A stretch of DNA of 33,699 bases from Acidobacteriota bacterium. Its GTDB lineage: Bacteria > Acidobacteriota > Terriglobia > Acidiferrales > UBA7541. The stretch spans positions 1 to 33,699 of the forward strand of contig PMES01000064.1 of assembly GCA_003154775.1 (NCBI GenBank). Direction: 5' to 3'. The position numbers were made by a program, and so were the translations under genes. The notes beneath the pieces were generated by a model that was given only the letters and a program-made list of their open reading frames with translations, was not told where the DNA came from and searched no databases. Shown here piece after piece: positions 15,569 through 24,333 of the stretch; within the stretch, counting starts at the first letter, position 1, and each line of letters opens with the position of its first letter.

Positions 15569-17548
15569 ATGTTTTCTGACCACGATAACCCCGTATCTTC
15601 CGCAACAGGAACCGCAGCAACCCAGGCCAGCGAGAGCACCCCGAAAGACGAAGCGACGCCGAGCACAGAGGCACCCGTAGCCGAGTCACCCGTGGCAGAA
15701 GCAGCCGCGGCGAGCGATGCCCCGAGCACACCTGCGCCCGTGGAGCACGTGAAGGCTGACGAAGTCCACGCGACAGCGGAAGCGCACGCGCAGGCCGCAG
15801 TCGTGGACGCCGAAGCAGCGGCGGCAGCCGAAGAAGCCGCCGGCGCGGAAGAGATGAGCAAGCTGATCGAGCAGTACAGCGAGCCACAGGAAGCCGCATC
15901 GCAAAACGAAATTATCGAAGTGAAGGTAGTCGCGTACACGGAACAGGGCGTGGTGGTGGACGTCGGCGGGAAGACCGAGGGCCTGATTCCCGCGGTGGAG
16001 TTCTCTGAGACAGACATTCCCCGGCCCGAACCGAACGCGACGATTGAAGTGCAGCGCACCGGAGAGCACAAGGACGGGTTCGTCATATTGACGTACCAGA
16101 AGGTGCTGCGGCGGCGGACGTGGGAAAAGATTGACGCGCAGTATAAAACCAAGGAAACGATCACCGCGAAGGTAGTGGACCGGATCAAGGGCGGACTGGT
16201 GGTGGATGTGGGCGGCGTGCGCGCCTTCCTGCCGGGTTCGCAGTATGACCTGCGGCCGACGGCGAACCTGGACGGCTTGATGGGGCAGGAAGTGCAGGTG
16301 CGCATCACGAAGCTGAACCGGCGGCGCGGGAATGTGGTGGTGAGCCGGCGGGCGCTGCTTGAGGAAGAGCTGCATGCCAAGCGCGCGGAGTTGATGGAGA
16401 AGTTGACCGAAGGGCAAGTGGTCCACGGCACGGTGAAGAACGTGACGGACTACGGCGCTTTCGTGGACCTGGGCGGAATCGACGGGTTGCTGCACCTGAC
16501 GGACCTGAGTTGGGGACGCGTGCGCCATCCAAGCGACGTGGTGAAGCCGGAGCAGGAAGTTGACGTAATTATTTTGAAGTTTGACAAGGATAAGCAGCGG
16601 GTCTCGCTGGGCCTGAAGCAATTGGCCAAGGACCCGTGGGTGGACGCGGCGGAGCGGTATCCCGCAGGCGGCAAGTACAAAGGCAAGGTAGTGGGCGTGG
16701 TCGATTACGGCGCCTTCGTCGAGTTGGAACAGGGCATCGAAGGACTGGTGCACGTGACGGAGATGAGCTGGTCGAAGAAGCCGACACACCCGTCGAAGGT
16801 GGTGAAGGCCGGCGAAGAAGTGGACGTGGTGGTGCTGGACATCAAGCCGAGCGACCGGCGCGTTTCGTTGGGAATGAAGCAGGCGCAGGCCGATCCATGG
16901 CTGCTGGTTGCGGAGAAGTATCCGGTGGGCACGGTGGTGACCGGTAAGGTGCGGAACATCGCGGAGTTTGGCGCATTCATCGAGATCGAAGACGGTTTCG
17001 ACGGGCTGGTGCACGTCGGCGATGTGAGCTGGACCGGCCGGGTGAAGAACCCGCACGAGGTGTTCAAGAAGGGCGAGCCGATCACCGCGAAGGTATTGCG
17101 GATCGACCCGGAGAATCGCCGGGTGTCGCTGGGCATGAAGCAGGTGAACGACATCTGGGGCGACTGGTTCAAGCAGCACCGCGTGGGCGAGATCGTGAAG
17201 GGAAAAGTTTCGCGGATCGCGACGTTCGGCGCCTTCGTGGAGCTTGGCGACAACATCGAAGGACTCTGCCACAACACGGAAATCGAAGAGCGCAAGCGGC
17301 GCGACGATGGGGCCTCGAGCTTCCGGCCGACCACGGGACCGCTGAAGAGCGCGGGACCCCTGGAACCCGGCAAGGAATACGATTTCAAAATCATCAAGAT
17401 CAGTTCCGAAACGCGGCGGATCGGGTTAAGCTACCGCGCGGCCGTGCGGCAAATTGAACGCAAGGAGATCGAACAGTACAAGTCGACGAAATCCTCGGCG
17501 ACGGCAACGATCGGCGACGCCATGAAGCAGAAGCTGGCGTCCCGGTAG
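15569..17548 (+). CDS. rpsA: Ribosomal protein S1 with acidic N-terminal extension
   Basis: RNA-binding protein of the 30S subunit that helps mRNA docking. The 659-residue product has six S1/OB repeats at about 113-180, 196-263, 282-351, 367-436, 453-524 and 539-623; repeats 3-6 show the GxVxxxxxxGAFV...GL.H pattern. The sixth holds a basic/Ser-rich insertion (about 574-598). Residues 1-95 are an Ala/Glu/Pro/Ser-rich low-complexity extension. ATG 15569 has GGAGG 9 nt upstream. A second in-frame ATG at 15854, after GGAAGAG, would give an ordinary S1 N-terminus (MSKLIEQYS), so dual starts are possible. Next comes an HU/IHF gene, a common rpsA neighbour. Confidence 0.96.
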   Translation: MFSDHDNPVSSATGTAATQASESTPKDEATPSTEAPVAESPVAEAAAASDAPSTPAPVEHVKADEVHATAEAHAQAAVVDAEAAAAAEEAAGAEEMSKLIEQYSEPQEAASQNEIIEVKVVAYTEQGVVVDVGGKTEGLIPAVEFSETDIPRPEPNATIEVQRTGEHKDGFVILTYQKVLRRRTWEKIDAQYKTKETITAKVVDRIKGGLVVDVGGVRAFLPGSQYDLRPTANLDGLMGQEVQVRITKLNRRRGNVVVSRRALLEEELHAKRAELMEKLTEGQVVHGTVKNVTDYGAFVDLGGIDGLLHLTDLSWGRVRHPSDVVKPEQEVDVIILKFDKDKQRVSLGLKQLAKDPWVDAAERYPAGGKYKGKVVGVVDYGAFVELEQGIEGLVHVTEMSWSKKPTHPSKVVKAGEEVDVVVLDIKPSDRRVSLGMKQAQADPWLLVAEKYPVGTVVTGKVRNIAEFGAFIEIEDGFDGLVHVGDVSWTGRVKNPHEVFKKGEPITAKVLRIDPENRRVSLGMKQVNDIWGDWFKQHRVGEIVKGKVSRIATFGAFVELGDNIEGLCHNTEIEERKRRDDGASSFRPTTGPLKSAGPLEPGKEYDFKIIKISSETRRIGLSYRAAVRQIERKEIEQYKSTKSSATATIGDAMKQKLASR

Positions 17549-17716
17549 GCAAGCACACAGAATTTCCTCGCCCAGGGGATGTGGCGCGAAAATTCGTTTA
17601 CCTGAGGGTCATTTTAATGATAGGAAGAGGGACAGCCAGAGGCGAAGCCCCTCTAAGTCGGCTCGCACCAGAGAGTTGTGCGGGCCAAACGGGAAACGAT
17701 TGAAGAGGCAGGGACG

Positions 17717-18043
17717 ATGACAAAGCAACCGACGTTGACGAAGGCCGACTTGATCGAGGAAGTGCTGCGGGTGACGGAACTTCCACGCAAGGAGTCGGAG
17801 ACAATCGTCGAGACGATTTTTGAAAACATCATCGACGCGCTGCAGAAGGGCGACAAGATCGAGATCCGGGGATTCGGAAGCTTCCGGACACGGCAGCGAA
17901 GAGGCCGCGTGGGCCGCAACCCGAAGACCGGCGAGAAGGTGGAAGTGCCGGCGAAGAAGATCCCGTTCTTCAAGCCGAGCAAGGAATTGAAGGACTTCGT
18001 CAACAGCCCGGAGGCGGCACCCAGCGAGGCAACGCCCTCGTGA
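17717..18043 (+). CDS. HU/IHF-family DNA-binding protein
   Basis: Small nucleoid protein that bends DNA as a dimer. The 108-residue product begins with the helical dimerisation part (TLTKADLIEEVL and following) and then has GFGSFRTRQRRGRVGRNP, the beta arm with the Arg-Asn-Pro tip that enters the DNA minor groove, and KKIPFFKPSKELK. A short Pro/Ser/Ala tail follows. The ATG at 17717 is the family start; the frame is open to 17678 upstream. Its place 168 bp after rpsA recalls the rpsA-ihfB pair, but the sequence alone does not separate HU from IHF. It is followed by a strong terminator. Confidence 0.95.
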   Translation: MTKQPTLTKADLIEEVLRVTELPRKESETIVETIFENIIDALQKGDKIEIRGFGSFRTRQRRGRVGRNPKTGEKVEVPAKKIPFFKPSKELKDFVNSPEAAPSEATPS

Positions 18044-18072
18044 GGATGAGCTTTGACAATTAAGGGTTGTGG

Positions 18073-18103
18073 ACGCCCCGGCAAGTTCGGGGCGTTTTTT
18101 TTT
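18073..18103 (+). terminator. Rho-independent terminator after HU/IHF gene
   Basis: The stem ACGCCCCG/CGGGGCGT with loop GCAAGTT (18073-18095) runs straight into nine T residues (18095-18103). It closes the rpsA-HU/IHF unit. Confidence 0.95.
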
Positions 18104-18181
18104 GAGGAAGACGATGTCCGGTTGCGAAGAGGATTTTGGGTTATGCTGAGTGCCAGATTGCGCGAGTGAGGATTGCAAACG

Positions 18182-18667
18182 ATGGATTACCTTTGGTCGC
18201 CGTGGCGGTTCCAGTATATGGCGGGAGTGACGCAAGGCACGCAGCCCGAGTGCTTTTTCTGCGCTGCGGTGAAGAGCACGCACGATGAAGAGACGCTAGT
18301 CGTCTACCGGGGGAAGAAGGTATTCGTGATCTTGAACCGGTATCCATACACGTCCGGGCACGTGATGATCGTGCCGCACGCGCATGTGGCGGAATTGAAT
18401 CTTTGCGATGCGGACGCGTTGAAGGAAATGATGGAGTTGGCGCAAAGGGTGGAAGCGGCTTTTCGCACGAATTACGCGCCGGACGGAATGAACCTGGGTA
18501 TGAACCTGGGGAAGGCCGCCGGTGCCGGCGTCGAGGGGCACCTGCATCTGCACATTTTGCCGCGATGGATTGGGGATACGAATTTTATGACCGTGACGGG
18601 AGAAACGCGCGTGCAGCCGGAGGAATTGAAGACCACGTTTGAGAAGCTGAGGAAGGCGTTGGCTTGA
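18182..18667 (+). CDS. HIT-family nucleotide hydrolase/transferase
   Basis: Histidine-triad enzyme acting on nucleoside phosphate linkages, similar to Ap4A phosphorylase-like members. The 161-residue product has the triad HLHLHILPRW with H120, H122 (expected nucleophile) and H124. The CFFC pair C24/C27 with H34 may bind zinc, as in the GalT-like subgroup. Start MDYLWSPWR is typical of that subgroup. ATG 18182 is chosen because GAGGA (18167-18171) is 10 nt upstream; the TTG at 18173 is too close. A small internal duplication, NLGMNLG, is seen at 104-110. The acyl-CoA dehydrogenase gene follows after 52 bp. The substrate is not known. Confidence 0.93.
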   Translation: MDYLWSPWRFQYMAGVTQGTQPECFFCAAVKSTHDEETLVVYRGKKVFVILNRYPYTSGHVMIVPHAHVAELNLCDADALKEMMELAQRVEAAFRTNYAPDGMNLGMNLGKAAGAGVEGHLHLHILPRWIGDTNFMTVTGETRVQPEELKTTFEKLRKALA

Positions 18668-18719
18668 AGAATCCCGAGAAGCAGATCCTCGGCCCAGAGC
18701 AGGCTGACAAGGAGTTGCC

Positions 18720-19862
18720 GTGAATCTGGAGCTTAGCGAAGAGCAGAGGCTGCTGCAAAAGAGCGTGCGGGAATTTGCGGAGTCCGAGGTGCGCCCGCTG
18801 GCCAAGGAACTGGACGAGACGGGACACTTTCCGCGGGAACTGTTCAGGAAAGCGGCAGAACTGGGCTTGACGGGCGTGGCGTTTCCGGAAGCCGAGGGCG
18901 GGGCGGGGTTCGACCACCTGGCGTACACCATTGTGATCGAAGAGATTTCGCGATGCTGCGCTTCCACGGGCGTGATCCTGAGCGTGCAGAATTCACTGTT
19001 CTGCGATCCCATTTATCGTTACGGAACAGAGGAGCAGAAGAAGAGGTTTCTGCTGCCGTTCATGCGCGGCGAAAAAATCGGGTGTTACGCGCTGACGGAA
19101 CCGCAAGCGGGCTCGAATGCGGCGGCGCTGCAAACGAAGGCGGTGAAACAAGGTGATACGTACGTGATCAACGGCACGAAGGCGTGGATCACAAACGGCG
19201 GCGTGGCGGATGCGGCCATCGCTTATGTGAATACGGACCCCGCAAAGGGCGAGCGCGGGATCACGGCCATTGTGGTGGAAAAGGGGACGCCAGGGTTCAA
19301 GGTGGGAAAAGAAGAGAAAAAGCTGGGGATCAACGCCACGGCGTGCTGCGAGTTGATTTTCATGGACTGCGCGGTGCCGGTGGCGAACCGCGTTGGAAAT
19401 GAAGGCGAAGGGTACAAGGTAGCGCTCTCGACGCTGGATGGGGGACGCATCGGGATCGCGGCGCAGGCCACGGGAATCGCGCAAGGCGCGTTTGAGGCAG
19501 CGCTCAAGTGGGCGAAGGAGCGCATGGCCTTCGGGCACCCAATCGCGCAGTTTCAGGCGATCCAGTTCATGCTGGCGGACATGGCCACGGAGATTGACGC
19601 GGCACGGCTGCTGGTGAGGAAAGCGGCGTGGAAGCAGGATAGCGGCGGGCGATTCAGCCAGGAAGCGGCGACGGCGAAATTGTTCGCCAGCGAAATGGCG
19701 ACGCGCGTGACGCACAAGGCGATCCAGATTCACGGCGGGTATGGCTACAGCCGGGAGTATCCGGTGGAGCGAGCGTACCGGGACGCGCGCGTTACGGAGA
19801 TTTATGAAGGGACCAGCGAGATTCAGAGACTGGTGATTGCATCGTGGGTGCTGAAGGGGTGA
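18720..19862 (+). CDS. Acyl-CoA dehydrogenase (short/branched-chain type)
   Basis: FAD-dependent alpha,beta-dehydrogenation of an acyl-CoA in fatty-acid or branched-chain amino-acid breakdown. The 380-residue length is standard. Signature 1 is CYALTEPQAGSNAAA (Asn where many have Asp). Signature 2 is QIHGGYGYSREYPVER, and the likely catalytic base is E363 in IYEGTSEIQR, as in short-chain enzymes. The start is GTG 18720, with AAGGAG at 18709-18714. It follows the HIT gene closely and may share its transcript. No electron-transfer flavoprotein genes are adjacent, so the pathway cannot be read from context. Confidence 0.95.
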   Translation: MNLELSEEQRLLQKSVREFAESEVRPLAKELDETGHFPRELFRKAAELGLTGVAFPEAEGGAGFDHLAYTIVIEEISRCCASTGVILSVQNSLFCDPIYRYGTEEQKKRFLLPFMRGEKIGCYALTEPQAGSNAAALQTKAVKQGDTYVINGTKAWITNGGVADAAIAYVNTDPAKGERGITAIVVEKGTPGFKVGKEEKKLGINATACCELIFMDCAVPVANRVGNEGEGYKVALSTLDGGRIGIAAQATGIAQGAFEAALKWAKERMAFGHPIAQFQAIQFMLADMATEIDAARLLVRKAAWKQDSGGRFSQEAATAKLFASEMATRVTHKAIQIHGGYGYSREYPVERAYRDARVTEIYEGTSEIQRLVIASWVLKG

Positions 19863-20076
19863 AGAGCCCCTTAAAGGCGCTCCTCCGGTTCAGAGCAAGC
19901 GGAAAAATCGCCGCAAGTCCCCATTCCCCGCCCAACCGAAAGCCAATCCACTCCAGGTCTGACTCAGCCACATGAATCAGTGTCGCATTCGGCTAGTGTG
20001 ATGCTGTGGACCCACGTTAACGAACTGAAGACCTTCCGCGGATAAACCCGACCGATTGGCGGGAGCCTCCCGAATA

Positions 20077-20907
20077 ATGGAAATAACAAATACTCTAATT
20101 TATGGAGGCATCGCGCCGCCCGCGCGATCTCAAACTATGTACGAACACTTGTGGCGAGATGCGGCAATACTGCTCGGGTCCATGCACGTGATAGCGCCGA
20201 TGGCTGTGCGAAGCGGTTTCCGGTTTGCGGCGCACTGCAAGCCGGTGCAGGTGCCGGTGGAAGAACTGCCGCGTGAAGTATCGGCGTACATCCAGTCGCA
20301 GATACCGCAGATGCACAGCCTGGGTTTCGAGTTTCTGGGGTGCTACGACTGCGGCGTGCTGGCGAGCAACACGCGAAGCTTCATCGCGTATTTCTGCAAC
20401 CGGACGACGAACGATTTTGCCAACGTTTCGGTGGCCACCTCGCCGCAGAGAACGGCGGGCTACTTCGAATTTTCGACGCGGTTCGGAAACGGAATGGCGC
20501 TGGAAACGAACACGAACGGCATTTTACCGCTGACGCCGGATAATCCGGAGGTTCGCGTGTTCCGGTTCCCGGAGATCAAAGAGCCGCGCGAGCTATATCA
20601 GGTGCATAAGAGCCTGACCGAAAAGTACGCCAACGGCCAGTGGGCGCAAGGCGAGCCGAAGGGGCAAGAGATTCAACGGTTTGTGCGCGTGATGGAGAAG
20701 TATGGACCGCGGCACGTGAAGATGGGCTACATGTACTTGGCGCCTGATGGGGAAGCTTACTTCTTGACGTGGAAGGGCGCGATCCTGATGACGTGGCGGG
20801 GATTGTGGCCGATTGCGCTGATTCGAAGGGCGATGCATAAGTATGAGATGCGAGCGGAGTTGCAGTCGCTGCGCGTCCGTGGAGTGCCCGCGCTGCAGAA
20901 GGCGTAA
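20077..20907 (+). CDS. Conserved-looking protein of unknown function
   Basis: I do not recognise the family. The 276-residue product looks soluble and globular apart from a moderately hydrophobic stretch (about 20-35) and a C-terminal Trp-rich segment (about 235-250, WKGAILMTWRGLWPI). The central part contains CYDCG (about residues 91-95) and NRTTNDFANVSVAT. The start is uncertain. ATG 20077 lacks a ribosome binding site, a TTG at 20056 lies next to a small hairpin (GGGAG/CTCCC), and an ATG at 20137 would also be possible. Third-position G/C bias is like that of the neighbours, so the frame is real. It stands alone on the plus strand. Confidence 0.72.
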   Translation: MEITNTLIYGGIAPPARSQTMYEHLWRDAAILLGSMHVIAPMAVRSGFRFAAHCKPVQVPVEELPREVSAYIQSQIPQMHSLGFEFLGCYDCGVLASNTRSFIAYFCNRTTNDFANVSVATSPQRTAGYFEFSTRFGNGMALETNTNGILPLTPDNPEVRVFRFPEIKEPRELYQVHKSLTEKYANGQWAQGEPKGQEIQRFVRVMEKYGPRHVKMGYMYLAPDGEAYFLTWKGAILMTWRGLWPIALIRRAMHKYEMRAELQSLRVRGVPALQKA

Positions 20908-21094
20908 GAAAAAATCCGCATAGATTGAACCACCAGATGTCCGTGGCTGCGAAGTCTCACCTGTTGAGAATCCTATTATTGGGGATCAGGCGGAAAGGGG
21001 CGCAACGTTTGCTCGCCTTCGAGCCGGGCAAGGCTGCGCGTCCGCGTGTGCGGGTTCTTGGCGTTTGGGAGACAAGATTTAGTATTCTGGCGGG

Positions 21095-22324
21095 GTGCTG
21101 GAACTCGACGCGGGACTTGCATTCAGGGCGGAAGAAGACGCGGAGTTTTTTTCGCTGCTCCCGGCCAGGCCGGCCGTCTGCTTGATTGAACCGCGAGAAG
21201 AAAACGCCGAACCCTATTTAATACGGACAGCGGACCTGCGGCGGCGGCTGCAACGATTGCTGGGCCCGGCGGATCCCGCGAGCAAGCGATTGAACCTGCG
21301 CGAGTTTGCGCGGGCCGTGCATTACCGCGAGACGGGGTCGGCATTTGAGCAGGCGCTGACCTACTATCGCCACGCCAAACAGAATTTTCCCAAGCGCTAT
21401 CGGGACCTGATGCGGCTGCGGCCGGCAGCCATTCTAAAGGTAAATTTGCGCAATGCCTACCCGCGCTGCTACGTGACGCGGCGCATTGCCGTGGACGAAC
21501 AAGGGTTGCCAACGGCGGGAGCGTACTATGGGCCGTTTGCGTCGCGGCGCGCGGCGCAAGGCTTCGCGGAGAAGATGCTGGATTTTTTCAAGGTGCGGCG
21601 GTGCCAGATTAAGATCCGGCGAGACCCGGCCTTTCCGGGATGCCTGTATTCCGAGATGAAAATGTGCCTGGCGCCGTGTTTTGCGGGTTGCACCAAGGAA
21701 GAGTACGACGTGGAGGTGAACCGGTTGGTGTCGTTTCTGGAGACGAGCGGGGGCTCGCTGCGCGGAGGATTTGAAGCGGAACGCGAAAAGGCCAGCGAAG
21801 AACTGGATTTCGAGCGCGCGGCGGCGATTCACAAGAAGGTGGAAAAGCTGGATGATGTGCTGCGCGGGAGGCCGGAACTGGCGCGGAGGATTCAGGACCT
21901 GGATGCTGTAATTCTGCAACGCACGGCGCGGGAGCAAACGATTGGGGTCTATGCGGTACGAGGAGGGCGGCTGGCGGAACCCTATGAATTGCGATTTGGG
22001 GACACCAGCGAGCCGCGGTCGGCGGAAGAAACGGTCCGCGAGTATCTGGAAGGTGTGATGGGCGGTGGGGTGCCACTTCTTGCTGCAGCGTCTCCGGTTG
22101 CGGGTAATATCAGACAAAGCGCAGCGGAATTGGGCGAGCATCTTTGCCTGGTGGCGCGCTGGTACTACAGCAATCCACGGGAAGGCGAAATTTTCTATCG
22201 GGAGAAGGACTGGCCGTACCGGCGGATTTTGCGGGCTTGCGCCAGGTTGCTGGCGGCGAAAAAAAATGCCAAGGAAGAAACCGGGGTTCCAGAAGGAAAA
22301 GCGCAAAGCGAGGAGCAGAAATGA
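21095..22324 (+). CDS. UvrC-like protein, N-terminal half only, degraded GIY-YIG site
   Basis: The 409-residue product aligns by eye with the N-terminal half of UvrC. A GIY-YIG-like region (about 25-56) is followed by RCYVTRRI, then GAYYGPFAS, FKVRRCQIKIRRD and CLYSEMKMCLAPC, which is the UvrC Cys-rich segment. A UvrB-binding UVR helix pair, EKASEELDFERAAAIHKKVEKL, follows. The GIY motif has become AVC (C29 replaces the catalytic Tyr) and the YVG is YLI, so nuclease activity is doubtful. The C-terminal RNase H-like nuclease and HhH domains of UvrC are absent. The start is GTG 21095; a possible -10 box lies so close that a leaderless message is possible. The stop overlaps the next gene (ATGA). 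Confidence 0.85.
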   Translation: MLELDAGLAFRAEEDAEFFSLLPARPAVCLIEPREENAEPYLIRTADLRRRLQRLLGPADPASKRLNLREFARAVHYRETGSAFEQALTYYRHAKQNFPKRYRDLMRLRPAAILKVNLRNAYPRCYVTRRIAVDEQGLPTAGAYYGPFASRRAAQGFAEKMLDFFKVRRCQIKIRRDPAFPGCLYSEMKMCLAPCFAGCTKEEYDVEVNRLVSFLETSGGSLRGGFEAEREKASEELDFERAAAIHKKVEKLDDVLRGRPELARRIQDLDAVILQRTAREQTIGVYAVRGGRLAEPYELRFGDTSEPRSAEETVREYLEGVMGGGVPLLAAASPVAGNIRQSAAELGEHLCLVARWYYSNPREGEIFYREKDWPYRRILRACARLLAAKKNAKEETGVPEGKAQSEEQK

Positions 22325-23430
22325 GCCGGGGAGCGACACAAGAAGGAACCAAGAAGTATGCGGCAAAGCTTCAAGGGGCAGCGGCGGAGGGACATTTCCG
22401 CGAGGTACAGGGATTGACGATTTCCTCTCTTGGGGCGGGAACGTACCTGGGCCAGCCGAACGAAAACATGGACGCGGGATATGCGGCGGCGCTTGTGGCG
22501 GCGGTGGAGAATGGCATCAACGTCATCGATACGGCAATCAACTACCGGTTTCAGCGAAGCGAGCGGAGCGTTGGCACAGCGGTGAAGGTGCTGGCGAACA
22601 AGGGATTTGCGCGCGAGGAAATCGTTGTCTGCACGAAGGGAGGGTACCTGACGCCCGATGGAACCATGCCAGCGGACCCCAACCGCTATTTTTTCGAGGA
22701 GTACATCCAAAAAGGCATTTTCACCGCGAAGGAGATTGCGGCGGGCAGCCATTGCATGGCGCCGCGGTTCCTGGAAAACCAACTGGGGCGCAGCTTGAAA
22801 AATCTGGGCGTGGAATGCGTGGACGTCTATTATCTGCACAACCCGGAAACACAACTGAGTGAGATTCCGAAAGCAGATTTTTTGGGCCGGATACGCGAGG
22901 CGTTTTTATTTCTGGAATCGGAGGCGACGCGCGGGCGGATTCAGTATTACGGCATGGCGACATGGAATGGATTCCGGCAGAACGCGAGCGCCGGGGATGC
23001 GATGCAACTGGCGGAGATTGCGAATTTGGCGAAGGAGATTGCGGGAGAGCAACACAGGTTCCGGTTCGTGCAACTGCCGTATAACCTGGCGATGACAGAG
23101 GCGCTCACGCTGGGAAACCAGACCGTTGGGGGAAATACGAAGACGATGATGGAAGCAGCCGGCGAGCTGGGCATCACGCTGATTGCAAGCGCTGCGCTAC
23201 TGCAAGGGCAAGTGGCGCAAAACCTGCCGGCATTCGTGGCCGAGGCTCTGGGGCTGGAAAATGATGTGGAGCGGGCGCTGCAATTTGCGCGATCGTCGCC
23301 GGGAATTGCGACGGCACTTGTGGGAATGTCGCGCGTGGCGCATGTGGAAGCGAACACGCGACTCGTGGGGATGGCGCCGGCGGGAATCGAGGAGTTCAAT
23401 AAGTTGTTTTCGCGGGGAGAGGGCGTTTAA
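22321..23430 (+). CDS. Aldo/keto reductase family protein
   Basis: NAD(P)H-dependent carbonyl reductase fold of 369 residues. The catalytic tetrad can be read as D70 and Y75 (VIDTAINYRF), K106 (VVCTKGGYL) and H173 (VYYLHNPE). An insertion of about 50 residues after the Lys (PDGT...SHCMAPR) is longer than in classical members. The C-terminal part (SSPGIATALVGMSRVAHVEAN) resembles the usual cofactor-binding end. The ATG at 22321 overlaps the stop of the UvrC-like gene (ATGA) and has AGGAG 5 nt upstream, so translation is probably coupled. The physiological substrate is unknown, and a functional link with the UvrC-like protein is not obvious. Confidence 0.92.
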   Translation: MSRGATQEGTKKYAAKLQGAAAEGHFREVQGLTISSLGAGTYLGQPNENMDAGYAAALVAAVENGINVIDTAINYRFQRSERSVGTAVKVLANKGFAREEIVVCTKGGYLTPDGTMPADPNRYFFEEYIQKGIFTAKEIAAGSHCMAPRFLENQLGRSLKNLGVECVDVYYLHNPETQLSEIPKADFLGRIREAFLFLESEATRGRIQYYGMATWNGFRQNASAGDAMQLAEIANLAKEIAGEQHRFRFVQLPYNLAMTEALTLGNQTVGGNTKTMMEAAGELGITLIASAALLQGQVAQNLPAFVAEALGLENDVERALQFARSSPGIATALVGMSRVAHVEANTRLVGMAPAGIEEFNKLFSRGEGV

Positions 23431-23438
23431 CAGCCGGA

Positions 23439-24101
23439 TCAGGAGCGGGCAAGTTCGGGATGGCGACGGACAAGCCAAGTGGTGATGGCTTGGTCGAGTT
23501 GGTGGAGATGGCCAGAAAAGAAATGGTCGGCGCGATCGACGATGGACAAATGATTTTCACCGGGCAACGCGGCGACGAGTTCGGCAACCTTGGTTCGGGC
23601 GCCATGCACATCGTTGGCGCCATGGACAAAGAGCTTGGGTTTGTTGCAGCTCCAGAGATAGGTGAAATCGGTGTTGTTGACAGGAAGGCCGAGGGCAATC
23701 AGATCGGTGACACGAGGATCGGCACAACCGACGCGAAGGCCAACCCAGCTTCCGAAGCTGAAACCGGCGAGAAGCAGGGGGATGTTCGGAAATTCCGCGG
23801 CAAGAAAATTGATGGCGGCTTGGACGTCGCCCTGCTCGCCCTGGCCGCTGTCGTGTGATCCGGCGCTGAGTCCTGCGCCGCGAAAATTGAATCGCAGCAC
23901 AGGAAGGCCGAGGGCATCCAGGGACTTGGCGGCTTGATAGACAACCTTGTTGTGGAGGGTGCCGCCGTACAGCGGGTGTGGGTGGCAGACCACAGCCGCG
24001 AGCGAGGGGGAGGCCGACCGCGTTGGAGTCCAGAGGATGGCCTCCAAACGGCCAACAGGGCCGTCTAGAAAGAGATTGCGGGAATCGTGGGAAATGCGCA
24101 T
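23439..24101 (-). CDS. Alpha/beta hydrolase
   Basis: Cytoplasmic serine hydrolase of 220 residues in the COG2945/dienelactone-hydrolase-like group. It has CHPHPLYGGTLHNKVV near the N-terminus, FNFRGAGLSAG at about 71-81 and the nucleophile S115 in GFSFGSW. The acid D164 is in FVHGANDVHG and H193 in DRADHFFSGH, so the triad is complete. The ATG at 24099-24101 gives the family start; the frame stays open to 24230 but would run through the large inverted repeat at 24168-24200. No Shine-Dalgarno is seen. It converges on the aldo/keto reductase gene with only 8 bp between stops and diverges from the PilZ gene. Confidence 0.9.
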   Translation of the reverse strand: MRISHDSRNLFLDGPVGRLEAILWTPTRSASPSLAAVVCHPHPLYGGTLHNKVVYQAAKSLDALGLPVLRFNFRGAGLSAGSHDSGQGEQGDVQAAINFLAAEFPNIPLLLAGFSFGSWVGLRVGCADPRVTDLIALGLPVNNTDFTYLWSCNKPKLFVHGANDVHGARTKVAELVAALPGENHLSIVDRADHFFSGHLHQLDQAITTWLVRRHPELARS

Positions 24102-24167
24102 AAAAGGCCAGGAAAAGTGTACCTGAAAAGAGCGGGCTCGCAGGAAGACACCTGTAAAAGGTCTCCG

Positions 24168-24200
24168 TTCCCAATTGGAGAAAAGCGCTCCAATTGGGAA
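24168..24200. repeat. Perfect 13-bp inverted repeat
   Basis: TTCCCAATTGGAG and CTCCAATTGGGAA flank a 7-nt spacer. Each arm itself contains the 8-bp palindrome CCAATTGG, and the two copies are 19 bp apart. It lies between the divergent hydrolase and PilZ genes. It could be a pair of operator sites or an RNA hairpin; it has no T-run on either side. Confidence 0.9.
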
Positions 24201-24333
24201 ACTGGGATGGGGCAGTTCTATACCTGCCACTATGCGAGTTTGTCGTACTAGAGCTAAAAAGTTGGACTTTCGGATTGCAGTTTACGGCGGCGAATGTTAC
24301 TTTCGCCCCCGGTTCAACCTCCAGGGGGAAATA

